From Miscanthus floridulus (taxonomy: Eukaryota > Streptophyta > Magnoliopsida > Poales > Poaceae), in the NCBI RefSeq assembly GCF_019320115.1, contig NC_089584.1, positions 58,896,852 through 58,960,851 of the forward strand: a stretch of 64,000 nt of DNA, written 5' to 3'. Below the pieces are notes generated by a model. That model was given only the letters and a program-made list of their open reading frames with translations, had not been told where the DNA came from and did not search any database. Both the position numbers and the translations under genes were made by a program. Positions 10,108 to 21,952 of this stretch are shown in pieces. The first letter of the stretch is position 1; each line of letters begins with the position of its first letter.

Positions 10108-12844
10108 ATAAACACAGAGTCTTCCTTATCAGTTTTTGTCATTACAAAATCCCGATCCTTAGTGGCATCCGACCCCTGCAAATTGCGAGGGGTCAGACCT
10201 CACTCGGGGGCTGACAAGAGTGATACAAGTAGTATGCTTGCAAAAACTTCCTATGTTATATTTGCAAACATACTCTAAGTTTTCTGATTCTTCTCATAAA
10301 AAAATCCTTAGGACTAAGATTTCGGGAACAAATTATGAGTACAACTGGTAGGACTGTGGGAGACCCATGCCCCAGCGGCTACGACCTCTTTGCTCACCAG
10401 CGCAATCAGAATTAATTCACCCGCGCTCCTAGTTTCTTACGACTTAAACCATGGGAAGGGTTGAAGGGCATAAAAACCTTTTTTACAGAAAGAGGAAGCT
10501 GAAAGGCCATTTGCCGTAACAAAAGATGAAAATTTGTTCATTTTTGCACAAATTCGCCACTTACAAAGTGATTTCATTACAAAAAGGACTAATATACTTG
10601 TAAATTCAGAGGACTATTTACTCGGGGGCTCCCCCACAAATTTATTCAATTACAGTCTCTGCCTAGCTTTACTACAAGTACTGCTGCGGTCGCCGCGCCA
10701 CGCTCTCCATCGGCAACGCCTGGGGCATGTACATGGGCCAGTTCATCTACTGCGACCACCGCGCCAAGCTCTCCATTGGCAACATCTAGGCATGTACACA
10801 GGCCAGTTCATCTACTGTGGCCGTCGCACCACGCTCTCCATCGGCGGTGTCCTGCCACTTCATGGGGTCCTCGAAGGTGCCGTCACCCGCAGTGTCGAGC
10901 TCCACGCAGGCAAATGCAGCACCTCCACCGGGGCGTCTAGGGACTATGCCATCGTCGTCAGCCGTAACCCTGACAACGGCGTCAGGGCAGGAAATGCCTC
11001 CCACCAAAGGAGGGACACAGCGAACGACGGCAAAGTCGACGACGTACGGCGCCCTCTAGTGCTCCTTCGGCAGCAGCGACTCCTTAGCAAGGGCGGCTCG
11101 CACCATCTCATCTACGTTGGATGACCTCCGGCTCGACATTATGCTCTAGATTCATGAGCAGATCTGTGAGTTTTCTTTCCCCCTAGCATCACCCTCCCTT
11201 ACTTAGGAACCGAGGCATTCGGTGGAAAGGAACGAGGAAAAGGGGTGGCGGCTCAGAGGTTGGCAAGGAGGTGGGACAAAAACTCTTCCCCCCTATTTAA
11301 AGAAGGGGCTCAGCAGTTGAGGAAAGGCGAAAGGTTTAGCCAAAAGGATCTCTGCCTTCCCCTATTCAATACAAATGCAAAATCAATGCTGACAGGAATC
11401 TGAGGTGACGCGCCAAAAACAACGGGATACGCTCTGATCGATGGGACACCGCTTGGTAAGCCAGAATGTCACCCAGGCATGGCCCACCACTAACGTGCCC
11501 CAGATGCAAGAGCCAGGGCACACTCACCTACAAGCGACTCTCCACTTCCCCAGGCAGGGCCAGGGACGATCCAACAATGGAACCTCCATCCGGGGGGAAG
11601 CCCAATGGACCCCCTAGGTCGATCGGTCGGCCCAGGCAAAACAACGAACAACGAAGGATCGGCCGTAAGATAAGCACCCTTGTTTATTTACTTTGAGTAT
11701 TGAATTCTTTGCCGAGCTTCCGACCCCAGCAACGGTAGGGACACGAACATCGCTCAGGGGCTGTCGAGGGTGCATGTTTGTTTAAACACCCTCTTAGTCC
11801 GATCCCTCCTTTATTTCAATTAAAATTATACATTCAAACATTACATATGCAAAACGTTGCATCCCAATGCTTCGTGTCGCGTCACGAAACGGCCATCGCC
11901 TCATTCGATATAGGTGGCAGCAGGCCGAGGTTCGAAGGCCGGCCCGCGAAGGGCTCGAGGCCGCCTCATGCCAAACAGAGCCAGGGAGAAATAACTGAGA
12001 CAAGCCCCAGTGGCCCTGCCCGACCCCACTTAGAAGCGGACAGGGACGTTTCAACCTTTTCTTGTTCGATTCTAACCCTGAGCTAAACCCATAGAATCTC
12101 TATCGAGGAGAGGCCATCGGGCCGCCTGAGCCTATCAAATGGCTCGGGCATCTACCGGGAGGCGGGTTAAGAACTTGTGGAGTGCCACCACAAGGCTATG
12201 CCGACCCCATCAGCAAATGATGGACTCGGATTCCACATGAACGTACCCATTAGTGAGCTCATTGAGCGCGATACTTGAGCCATCGAGGCAAGTGTAGCTT
12301 ACTCAGCCCCTCTGATTACGAAAATTGAGGACGGGGTAACACGCAAATTATGGCCAACCCCTATCAGACCCTGACAAGGCCCGGGGGCTCGAGCCGCTCA
12401 ATATAGGGACATAGGTTCGAAGGCCCTCCCTTGTCGAGCCCATAGAGTCCCCATTTGGGGAATTCTGTTGGAAGATAGGGCGGGGAATATTGCAACGCCA
12501 TCCAAGGACTTCGCCGACCCTGTCACAAAAACCATGGAATGGGATTCCATCTGAACGTTCCAGTCTCCAGTAACACCCGACCCTAGCAAATGCAGGGGGT
12601 CAGACCTTACTCGAGGGCTGGTTAAGGTACGGCTACCTCCCTTCCTTTTTTCAAAACAATCATTACATTAGATTCCCTCGCATCAAGAATCAATGGCAAG
12701 ATTCAGGGGAACAGATTGGTAAGATCGCAAAAAATCAAACAAAACAAAATTATGAAGCAAAATCATGAAACTGCTTCCAGACTCGATAGTACCGAGACTT
12801 GTTCACATATTATATATAAGTTGTGCTCAAAATTATTCGACTAA
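10108..12844 (+). other. Non-coding spacer between integrase and the antisense gene
   Basis: No frame here matches a known protein. The stretch contains short tandem repeats (10691-10850) and several blocks of CTCGGGGGCT-like purine-rich sequence. It probably holds the 3' untranslated parts of both convergent transcripts. Long spacers of this kind are usual in Tat-type elements. Confidence 0.5.
10691..10850 (+). repeat. ~66-bp tandem repeat, about 2.4 copies
   Basis: The motifs GCTCTCCATCGGCAAC, GGCATGTACA and GCCAGTTCATCTACTG recur with a period of 65-66 bases (GCTCTCCA at 10702, 10768 and 10833). It lies in the spacer after integrase. Confidence 0.75.
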
Positions 12845-15800
12845 CTACTCCCGCAAAGGGAGAACCATTTCTTTCAGATTATCCGCTAGGTTTTTCGCAA
12901 GGGGAGCCACCACCTTCTCAATTGCCTCCAGCTCATCATCCTCATAGGTAGGCGGGAAACCTTCACTCATCACCTCCAGGTTGATCTCCTTCTCATAATG
13001 AGCATGGGCGACAGTGAAGGCCTAGGTGATCCCAGCGTGAAAAGCACTCTCCTCAAGCTGGCCCACCCGAGCCATGATACTAGCGGCATGGGTCGCAAGC
13101 GAGCTAGTCCCGTTCTCTTGTGCCACCTGCAGGTTGTCGTAGACCGCTAGAACGGCAAGGGACAGGCAATCATATTCATCACCTTCAGCTTGAAGAAGCC
13201 ACCGCGCCTCGACAAGATCGGTGCGCAAACCAGCAGAAACTTCCTCAGCATCCAACCGTCAGGTCACCTCGACTCCAAGATCCGTCTGGCATGCCTTGGC
13301 CTCCTGACGTGCTTCGTCGTGCTCTCAGGTCGTCTGCTCGATCACTGTGGCATTTTGGTTTGCCTTCTCCTGCAACGTCGTGGACCTCTCCTCTACCTTT
13401 AGCTTGAGGTCCCGCTCTATTTGTAGCTCCACCAGGAGCTCACTAGTTTTCTCACTAGCCGTGGCATTCTTCTATAGCAGTTCGTCTTGCTCCTTTCGGA
13501 GCCTAGAGATTTCCTCATCATCCAGCTTTGTCCTCGCTGACAAGTCCTCAAACATCCCATGGGCCTCCTCCGTGTCCTGACGTGCCTGGGCCTCCCGCTG
13601 CTGGGCAGCAGCAAGCTACGTGCCCACATCTCCTCGCAGCCGGGCCTCTTCGGCAAGGCAATCCTATTCTACCTTCTGTTCACGAAGGAACTAGGATTTG
13701 CTCCCACTACGAGCAACGATGACTTGAAAAGAAGACTGGTATCAAAAATACGAAAACACAAAAGTACTTGAAGGAGGAAAACAAGGAAGAACGAGCAGAT
13801 ACCTGGCTAGTAGGAATGACAATTTCATGCAGGGCCCCTCTGACCTGGTCCAGGGCATTCATGATTGTCGAAAACCCGAAGTCGAGAGTTTCTCGCTCCA
13901 TGCTCTTGGAATGGTCATCGAGCGTGAAAAGGGCCGACGTTGGGTCCTAAGCATCCATCCACTGAAGCGGTGGCTCGTCCCACATAGGGGAGCGGCTGCC
14001 TCCCAACAAAGGGTCCGGAGGTTACTCCCTCCTGGTCCTCTGTACCACTGCCACGACACCCGAGGGCCCTCTGACCAGATCCTCATCCATCGGGGTTGCT
14101 TCGAGCGCCACGGGCGGATCCACCTGGGCCCCTAGTGGCGTGGACTGCACTACGCCCTCGAGCACCACCGTGGCTATGCCCAGCTAATCCTAGCTTGGCG
14201 CGGTCATGACCACCTCCACCAGCGATATGCGACCCTTGGCCGGCTGCACCACGCCCACCACAGAGGATGCCGCCTGCTCGGCAACCACCAAGGGCGTGGG
14301 TGCCACCACAGGCGCCGTCGGATCGGCCAACACGGCTCCAACATCGGCACCACTCCTACCCGAAACAGGGGCGACGCCGGGCAGCGCCATCCGTCCCACC
14401 TGAATGGCAAGGCTCTTCTTGGGCGCCAGCCCTAGGGAGTGGCCCGTCCGTAAGAACCTACACAAAGGTAAAAGCCATTAGGTCAAAATAGAAAGGGAAA
14501 AAGGATGAAAACAGGGGAATCAGTGGCTTATGCTGACGCCTTTGGTCGGTGGAAGCGTTTTGGGGATAGATCCCTAGATCCCTGCCCCAACTTGTCTAGG
14601 TGGGACCGTTTCAAGCCTACCCCCTACTCTAAGGCAGGGGGGCTTATCTCCCTTACCTCATGGGGCGCAGCACCAGAGCCGCTCCCCTCCACCGTCTCAT
14701 GGGGCGCGGCACTAGAGCCGCTCCCCTCCACCGTCTCATGGGGCGCGGCACCAGAGAAACTCCCCTCCACCATCTCATGGGGCGCGGCACTAGAGCCACT
14801 CCCCTCCACCATCACCTCGGGGTCGGTGGCGGTAGACTCACCTTCCCCCATCCAACGATCCTCGGCTGACACGCCGTGCGAAGAGGTGGACTCTCTGACC
14901 TCCACCGACCTCACCGACTCACTTCCCTCCGCGTGGAATGGGAAGGGTCCCTGCACGGACGGATGGGCACTTGTCCGCGTGTCCTCATCCTCTAGGATGC
15001 CCCAATCCACATTGACGGCTACCTCATCATCATCGTCATCATCGTCATTGTCATCATCACTGCTCACGTCCTCTCCCCGATCCCGTGCTTCCTGCTTCAG
15101 TCATCTCTCCTTCTTCATCTACTCCCTTGCCTTCTTGTCCCGCTTGGTCGCTCGGCGATTCACCACCGCCAGGGCCCTATTCCTTAGCAGTAGAACCAGA
15201 CTATCTTTGAAGACTAGCCCCCCCTCGGCTGGTCCCAACATCGCAAAAGTGAGTGTCAAAAATATGGAGATTTAGGAAAAAGAAAGAGCACGGGAGAAGA
15301 AGGCTTACGAATTTGAAGAACCAGGTTCTGGCCGCATTGGGGGATGTTCGGGCACTGGATACACAATGTTGAGGACGCCGCCTGCGGAATCATTCGTCGG
15401 CTCCGTCGCCTCCTTAATGCGATGCGCCACTTCCGAGAAAGGGAGCGCCTTGTCAACAAGCACCGTCCCCTCGAACAACATCCTGGGCATCATCCGATGT
15501 AGGGGAAGCACGTGCACCATCAGCAGTGCCACCCTCCTCGCATGATAGGCACCGATAATCCCCGCCCCCTTTATGCCCCATTCCTTCAGGACTTGGAGGA
15601 CAAAAAGAAGGTCAGAAAGGTGCTTCTTGTCTTTGAACTGGACGCCCCAAGTCCACGACTCTAGAGCCTCTTCAATAAGGCGCCAGGTGTACCTCGGCAG
15701 GGTGGCACTCACATCATCCCTGACATAAAACCACTGTGAGTGCCATCCCTTGTTAGAGGTCGCCAGATGAATGAACGGGTAACCCCTCGACCGAGTATGG

Positions 15801-16216
15801 CGCAGATGAACGCTGGCACATCCCATCGGCACATTCACCTCCTTCCCCCCGATCTGCCTCTTCGACAAACTGACGGTAAAGAAATACCGCCATAGATCAA
15901 AATGGGGATCGATCCCCAGGAAACCCTTGCACAAGGCAACAAATGCCACCATATGTTGAACCCCGTTGGGAGTTAGATGCTACAGCTCTACCTCATAATA
16001 ATCCAGCAGCCCCTGAAGGAATCTATGCACGGGTACCACAAATCCCCGCTCGTGGAAGATGGCAAAAGACACAACATACCCTTTGGGCGGTGCCGGCTCA
16101 CCCTCGTCACTAGGTAGCAGCCACTCCTAGACGGTAGATAGTGGACAGAGAAGGCCACGGCAGACAAGGCCCTCCAAACACCAAGAGGTGATGCTAGATC
16201 TACCCCACAACTCCAT
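12845..16216 (-). pseudogene. Antisense accessory gene (Transposase_28-type protein)
   Basis: A multi-exon gene on the strand opposite gag-pol. The start ATG is at 16216 (MELWGRSSITSW). In-frame TAGs fall at about 16130 and 15980. The main block, about 16100-15310, has KGYVVSFAIFHERGFVVPVH, FLQGLLDYYEVEL, FVALCKGFLGIDPHFDLWRY and WHSQWFYVRDD; this is the 'putative gypsy type transposon' domain found in many grass hypothetical proteins. A splice donor (TTC/GTAAGCC) follows at 15308. Downstream are an Asp/Glu-rich stretch (about 15060-14990), a 13-residue repeat and, after more breaks, a C-terminal region (13255-12845; DAEEVSAGLRTDLVEA, EGDEYDCLSLAVLAV, KVVAPLAKNLADNL). Function is unknown; the acidic repeat and helical end suggest a structural or regulatory protein. 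Confidence 0.72.
14660..14815 (-). repeat. 39-bp tandem repeat, four copies, coding
   Basis: ATGGGGCGCGGCACTAGAGC-type units start at 14660, 14699, 14738 and 14777. On the minus strand they give a 13-residue repeat (VEGSGSSAAPHET and variants) inside the antisense accessory protein. The exact period, a multiple of three, keeps the antisense frame open. Confidence 0.85.
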
Positions 16217-16414
16217 TAAAGCGATTGGGGAGAAAGGTGGGTGCGAGCTCGATGGTGGCTACAAGGCAGGCTCAAGCTTGATGGTGGCTGCAACACGGAT
16301 GCAAGCCAGTCGATGGTGGCGATGCGGGCGCAGGAAGCTAGGACGATTGGCAGCGGATGTTTCAGATGCAAAGGCAAGGGAGCAAAATACGGAACCTTAG
16401 GGGCGAATCTCATG

Positions 16415-16422
16415 GTTTTATA
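16415..16422 (-). promoter_or_regulatory. TATA box of the antisense gene
   Basis: On the minus strand, CCCCTATAAAACC lies about 195 bases upstream of the antisense start ATG at 16216. It fits an RNA polymerase II core promoter separate from the LTR promoter. No other TATA-like motif is seen nearby. Confidence 0.5.
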
Positions 16423-16983
16423 GGGGCGACGGACACGAGAAGGGCAACCATCTGCCTCGATCTCTGGGCCTGCCACGTGCACCGCCATGTCACGTCGTGG
16501 GACACGCGCCCGCAGTCCCTATCCTCTCCCACCAAAAATCACGGCGGATGGTTCGCCTTCCCCAGGCGAATCCGGACTCTCTTCCCACCTGGGAAACGTA
16601 GGTCACGAAGACTTTTTTCTCTTTGGCCCACCTAGGGCCTAGAAGCTCGGTGGCTAGCCCAACTGAGGATGGGTCCACGAACGATCCAAAATCAAGGGCG
16701 CAAGGATTGCTAGGATCTCGATCCATGGTCAATTCCCAGTTAGGTCAGCCCTGAATGAGATCCCCGCGAACGGGATACCACGACCCCCTCGAAAAAATAT
16801 CCAGTTGACAAAAAACTAAGTCCTTCAGCCTTACCCGCAAAGGGTCCGATACAACCCCCTGGGCGACCCTACTCGAATCACCCGGGGGCTACACCCATCG
16901 GGTGCGCTCGCGCGCACCCTCTGGCAAAGTAACTCCGACGAAATCAAAAACACCCTCCAAGCGGTTCTATCCGAATCACCTAG

Positions 16984-16998
16984 AGGCTTGAGGGCTAC
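16984..16998 (+). other. Probable polypurine tract
   Basis: AGAGGCTTGAGGGCTAC directly abuts the 3' LTR. Related elements carry a purine-rich GGCTCGGGGGCTAC here. A second similar block (CACCCGGGGGCTACAC) lies at 16878-16893. Second-strand synthesis would start here. Confidence 0.45.
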
Positions 16999-18479
16999 TA
17001 TCGGGAACCTAATACTGGGGTACCCCAGGAGGTGGAACCAATAACCATCGAACGTTAAAAACTTCTGGACGGACAAGGGCGCCGCTACATTCCTTGTTCG
17101 AACGATGGAAGTTTGGTTCAGTCTCGCCCGACGCCTTTGGGCCAGCCCCGCCTCGCCCGAGGGCTAAGGGCTAGTCTCTACCTCACCCAACATCTTTGGG
17201 CCAGCCTCGCCTTGCCCAAGGGCTAAGGGCTGGCCTCCATTCCGCCCGATGCCTTTGGGACAGCTCCGCCTTGCCCGAGGGCTGAAGGCTAGTCTCCACC
17301 TCACCCAATGCCTTCAAGACAGCTCTACCTCACCCGAGGGTTGAGGGATAGACTCTACCTCACCTGACCCCTGGGGGGTGGGCTTGGTCACACCCAAGGG
17401 ATAAGGACTGGACTCTATCTCGCCTGACGATCGAGGATGAACCTTGCCCCATTTGATGTCCAAAGACTGGTTTCATCTTACCTGATAACTTCTCCCCCAT
17501 TCCCTCATGATGATGGGTACAGAGCAAGACAAGATGTTTGGGTCAACCACGACTTCAAGGACCATACCTTGCTCCCTGGCAAGAAAAGTACTGCTAGGTA
17601 GCGACTGGATGGGTGCTTTAGACCCTTCCGGGCGCCGCAGAGCCTAAAAGGTATTGCAGGCGCATGCTCCTTGCCCTGTAGAGTTGTAGACGCCGCCTTC
17701 AGCTCTAGGACATGGAACCCGATGAAGATATACGACAACCGCTACGCTCCAAAAAAGGATTTGCTATCTCCCTGAATGACGGATATTCCATCACCACGCT
17801 ATGGACCCAAGGGAGCGGCGCCTGCTTCCCGACCCCTTGGGTCCACCAAATCAGAAGACCTTACCCACAGCGCTACTCCGGACCCCGACCCTACGTCCCT
17901 CTGACAGACTCATAGCAACTAGAAGGCATGTGGAGCAAGGCTGGAGGAGGCTCATAAGTCAAAACCACTATACTACAGCCTGTACCCTACGCAGGGCAGC
18001 ATTCTGTAACCGACCTGACATTCTAAAGAGGCATCGACAGTATTGTAGGCGCTTATCATCCTTTCACACCCATCAGAATGGGTAACCGAGCTAGGTAGAC
18101 ATGAGCCACAAGGCTAGGTAGAGCATGCATCCTAAGCCCTCACCCTTGTAAAGCTGTCCCCTTCATCTATAAAAGGGGATGCACTTCCTCCAACAAAGGG
18201 AGACCGAATGACACAAGACACACACACATAGTCAAGCTGCTACCAAGCTCTTAGCCTCCTTTTGACCCTCCCATCAGAGACTTGGGACCTGTCCCTCTCT
18301 CGATCGTTTGTATCCCCTACTATGAACCATTCACGGTGCTAATAACACAAGCAGCAATAAACTAGACGTAGGGATATTTAGCCCGAACCAGTATAAATCT
18401 TGTGTCCTTTAGCGCACCATCCAAGCCTAATGCGCATTACTATAAATTTACTTGCCGGTGCTTGTACGAAACACCAACA
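16999..18479 (+). repeat. 3' LTR of the gypsy element
   Basis: 1481 bases, colinear with the 5' LTR, including the GAGGGCTAAGGGC tandem units and the TATA box (18168-18175). It starts TATCGGGAACC, so the canonical TG has become TA, and ends AACACCAACA. Many scattered differences from the 5' LTR show that the insertion is not recent. Confidence 0.92.
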
Positions 18480-18671
18480 CCTGGCGACTTACATTTTGTG
18501 ATGACACTTGGTACCTTTATGTGACAAAACAAAGAGTATCGTCATAAATAGTTCTGGCTCTCCTGATTTTATGATGCTACAAACTTTTGCGTCGTATTAT
18601 GATACATTATATGACAAAAATTTGCCCCATCATGAGGATTTTTGTCATAGAAAAAAGGATTTCTTGTAGTG
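18480..18671 (+). mobile_element. Terminal part of a CACTA element that hosts the gypsy insertion
   Basis: The sequence ends with TTTCTTGTAGTG at 18671, the reverse complement of the CACTACAAGAAA terminus typical of CACTA (En/Spm) transposons. Before it are short subterminal motifs (GTCATAAA, ATGACAAAAA, TGTCATAG). Through the CCTGG duplication it joins the sequence left of 2484, so the element continues leftwards. Its other end is not in the window. It interrupts the open frame that resumes at 18672. Confidence 0.72.
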
Positions 18672-20180
18672 TCTTTTGTCCATCTTGACGGATGTACAAC
18701 TTGACATTGATGGGTTTAGTGATGCCGTCCACCTGATGAGGCACATTCATGTCTTCTTCGTCGAGCGGGGTCGATCCACAGCTGCTGCGACCCCTAAACT
18801 GTGGGCTAAAGGTAGTAGGAGTAGGGTTTTGTGCTACTCCTGACCCCTTGGATAGCAAAATTTGCTCGACTCACGGTTCAACAGTCGCCTCAATCTGTGT
18901 TTCCATTTTATCTTCCATCTCTTTTAGTCGCCTCAAAGACTCTGCCTCCTGTTCTGCTCTACCCCTCGAGAAGCTTCAGTAAGTGTTAGATTCTTGGGGG
19001 AATGCTAGTTTCCAAGGAACAACACCAGTTCCTCTAGTGCGACCAGGATGCTCCTTGGTTTCGTGTGCTTGGGTGAGCACATCTTTCTCCCTATTAGAAG
19101 TGCGAGTCCCTTGCCTCACCTCCTTAGTTACCTAGGAGATCCTCTGGATGAGTTAGCTCATGGGTTCATTTGTGGAGCTAAAGCACTCGTCCTTGGTGTG
19201 CCGTACATTCCTCCCCATATAGTATAATACTGATTTGGGCTCCTAATCGGCTGTCTCAACCTGAATGCCTTCCTCAGCAAGGCGATCCTTCTTTTGAAGT
19301 TCTGCTTCAAATTCTGGCATCTTTTTGGTATAGCCACAAGAGCCGAGATGATGAGGATTAGTCGCTTTCTATGAGTTCTCCTTATTCTTCCTGCTCAGTG
19401 CTAAGTACTCCTCGGATAACCTGTATTCCTTGAAATGCTGCTAGAAGTCCTTCTGCTTGCTAAACTATCCACCATCGAAATCTGGCTCTTTATTTTGGAG
19501 GACAAAATTCTTATACAATGTCCCCTTGAAATTCTTGAAGCATGTCCCCATGATTTCTTTTGCTTTTTTCTTGACTAACTCCCTATCATACTCAGTTGGG
19601 AAAGTGAAATACTTTAGGATCTTGACATCCCATATGTAATCCTTCTCACTTTTGGGAACCCTCCACGGGTCATCATCTTTTCCAATCCACTTCCTGTACC
19701 TAATCGGGATGAAGTTCCTAACAAGTAACCTGTGGATAGTCTTATATTTGGTCAAAGCTATAGGCGGTGAGAGTGGGTCCCCGAATTCATCAAACTCAGT
19801 AATGTGCCAGTGTGCATTCCTACCAATAGGAATCTTTAACATGCCTTGCTTGGATCTGCCTTCCTGCTACCCGAACCCTCTGGCTCCTCGACCAATGGAG
19901 GCTCCTGCTAGAGACACCAAGTAAGCTATGACCCTCTCAATTGATTAGCGTGTGTGGCTACATAGTCACATGATACCAAAGTTACCAGGCCATCTTGGTC
20001 ATTTTGACCCAGATCGAGCATGCCGGACGGGGTCCATGGCTGCTCGTTCTCACCGACCTGATTGACACTGTCACCGTTTGTCGGATCATGCGGCTCTCCT
20101 ATCCCAGCGATATCAGCCGCTTCTTGTTGTCAATCTGTTCTTCGGCGATGGGGTAATAGGCGACGATGAGTCATGGCTAT
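18672..20180 (-). pseudogene. CACTA Transposase_24-type (TNP1-like) gene, truncated
   Basis: The second protein of plant CACTA elements, thought to bind subterminal repeats and help transposition. On the minus strand, RKWIGKDDDPWRVPKSEKDY and ILKYFTFPTEYDRELVKKKA (about 19745-19590) are the conserved core. Matching text continues downstream through KENS..., MGRNVRHTKDE- and EQEAESLRRLK-like blocks to DEEDMNVPHQVDGITKP at about 18700. The frame is then cut exactly where the other CACTA terminus begins (18671). Upstream, about 20180-19880, an N-terminal segment contains GEPHDPTNGDSVNQVGENEQ. Several stops interrupt it. The missing C-terminus should lie beyond the left end of the inserted element. 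Confidence 0.72.
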
Positions 20181-20376
20181 GACACGATCGTGGTTAGTTT
20201 TGGCCACAGACAACTACTAATAGCATATGTTCATATATATAATATGTTTAATGCAAAGTCTAATAATAAGTCCATATACAACAAAGTCAAATAATAGCAT
20301 ATGTTCACCTAGAACAAATTCATTATTTGATTGACCACATACAACAAAGTCCACCTACTATTCTATGAAACTAAGC

Positions 20377-20727
20377 CTACATCAACTTCCAAATAAGAAA
20401 AGCGATGATCATAGCCATAAATAAAAGCATGACATCTTTCCAAGACCAAAGAGCATTTCTCCTAATCTTCACATCTCTGGCGAGTGTCTTCTCTTTGATC
20501 TCTAGTGCCAGCGGATGGCCATGGTTTGCATTCATTGGACCATAGTAGGCCAGTTGCCCATGGTTTGCAAGGTAGGCCGGATGACTATAGTAGGCCCTCA
20601 AAGCTTCAGCTTCTATGTTGTATTTTTTGTGCAAATTACCAGGGTAGCGATTGACTTGAGCATAGCAATCTTCCCAGGTTCGATAAATCCCAGGCATGTG
20701 ACCAACATGCACTACATACCATGCCAT
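20377..20727 (-). CDS. Viroplasmin/RNase H1 N-terminal-like (Cauli_VI) protein with a membrane segment
   Basis: An uninterrupted 116-residue frame starting at an ATG at 20727. Residues 1-50 (AWYVVHVGHMPGIYRTWEDC, then QVNRYPGN and EAEALRAYY) have the conserved pattern of the Cauli_VI domain, known from RNase H1 N-termini, where it binds RNA/DNA hybrid or dsRNA, and from caulimovirus inclusion-body protein. The C-terminus (about 96-116: DVMLLFMAMIIAFLIWKLM) is one hydrophobic helix, so the protein could be tail-anchored. It lies upstream of the Transposase_24 gene on the same strand, so it is probably cargo or a first exon of the CACTA element. No RNase H catalytic domain follows. Confidence 0.6.
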   Translation of the reverse strand: MAWYVVHVGHMPGIYRTWEDCYAQVNRYPGNLHKKYNIEAEALRAYYSHPAYLANHGQLAYYGPMNANHGHPLALEIKEKTLARDVKIRRNALWSWKDVMLLFMAMIIAFLIWKLM

Positions 20728-21710
20728 GGTTGCCTATACATTTAAGTAAATTAGGTTGTCATTCAAACATGATGTATTCTTATACAATTTAATATATTTA
20801 CGAATAACACACAACCATTGCATAGATAGGAGTATTTGGAAAATAGCTATTCATATGCCTTAGTAATAGTTGTTAGATGTAGGAAAGATACAAAGAATAT
20901 TTTTTATTCGTTAAAAACCAAATTATGATTTAGAGAGCCAGTTTAAGACTTTTGGATATACTCCTAGAGATGTCTTAGAGTCTTCAGTCTTACTATAAAT
21001 CCCCCAACATTGAGACTTTCGGGGGCTAGAGATAGGAGTCTTCAGAGACTTTTGGATATACTCCTAGAGATTTTTTACTTGTAATCTTGCATAAGTTAAT
21101 AATTATGCATCTTTATGTTGATAGCATGGAGAATTCCATGACAAGTTTAGACATATATTCGTTCTATAGGTCTAAAGTATGTATACTCCATCCTCACATC
21201 TAAAAACATTGAGCATTGGTGGCACAGTTCCAAAAACATTGAGTATCCGCCTGATGGGAGCGCAGTTGCAATTGCAAGCTATGAGGTGAGGCCAACCATT
21301 GGTTTCACATATGTATCCAGCCAAGCTCTAATGATGCAAAAGATGGTTTCACAGAGAAAACGTAAGTTTGTTTCACAGAGAAAATACAAGTACTCTGAAA
21401 ACAAACTACCATTAACATTCTGAGAGCAATTTCTGTCAAGTATTACGAGTCCCTGCTATGTTTATCCTGGTAACCAAAAATAAAATTACGCTTTTGTTCT
21501 TATCAGTATACTGAGGAATAGAGCTGAGCAACGTGCTACTAAGTAACAATGTACTACTTACTAGCAATGCATCCAGAAACACAAAGAAATAGACAGCACA
21601 CACTGTGTGGTAAACCTAGGTTCTAGCATTCATAGCTGCATGATCAAACTATATGACAGCACACACTGCATGATCAAACTGATTCAAGTAAGCAGCTGTG
21701 TGACATTTCA
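20728..21710. other. No gene seen
   Basis: AT-rich sequence with a short direct repeat, ACTTTTGGATATACTCCTAG (20949-20968 and 21049-21068), and another, GGTTTCACAGAGAAAA, with a shortened partner nearby (21344-21385). It may be an intron or untranslated part of the CACTA transcript starting near 21930. Confidence 0.4.
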
Positions 21711-21952
21711 TTAGGCACGTAGCGGGCAGTGAGCCATGCACTCACCGTGGGGGTGGGAAAGCAGCTGTCCGTGTGCTCCTGAAGGCCTCGGCGGTGGGAT
21801 GGACGGTGCGATGCTCTGGCTTGGGGCGGTGGACGGCATGGGGCGGTGCTCTGGCATGGGGTGGTGCTCCTGCGTGGGGTGGTGCTCCGGAAACACGGGG
21901 GGAGGGATTGGCGCGGGGTTGAAATGAATTGGGATAATTTCAACCCACGCCA

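Larger units (their letters stand above)
2484..18479 (+). mobile_element. Complete, decayed Ty3-gypsy retrotransposon (Tat-like)
   Basis: A 16.0-kb element bounded by two related LTRs and flanked by identical 5-bp TSDs CCTGG (2479-2483 and 18480-18484). Internal order on the plus strand is PBS, gag, protease, RT, RNase H, a second RNase H-like domain, integrase and a GPY/F-like end. A 2.7-kb non-coding spacer and an antisense gene follow, then the 3' LTR. The second RNase H before integrase and an extra antisense ORF in the 3' part are known features of the Tat lineage. Many stops and frameshifts interrupt gag and pol, so the copy is not autonomous. It inserted into the end of a CACTA element: the sequences on either side join through the TSD. 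Confidence 0.93.
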
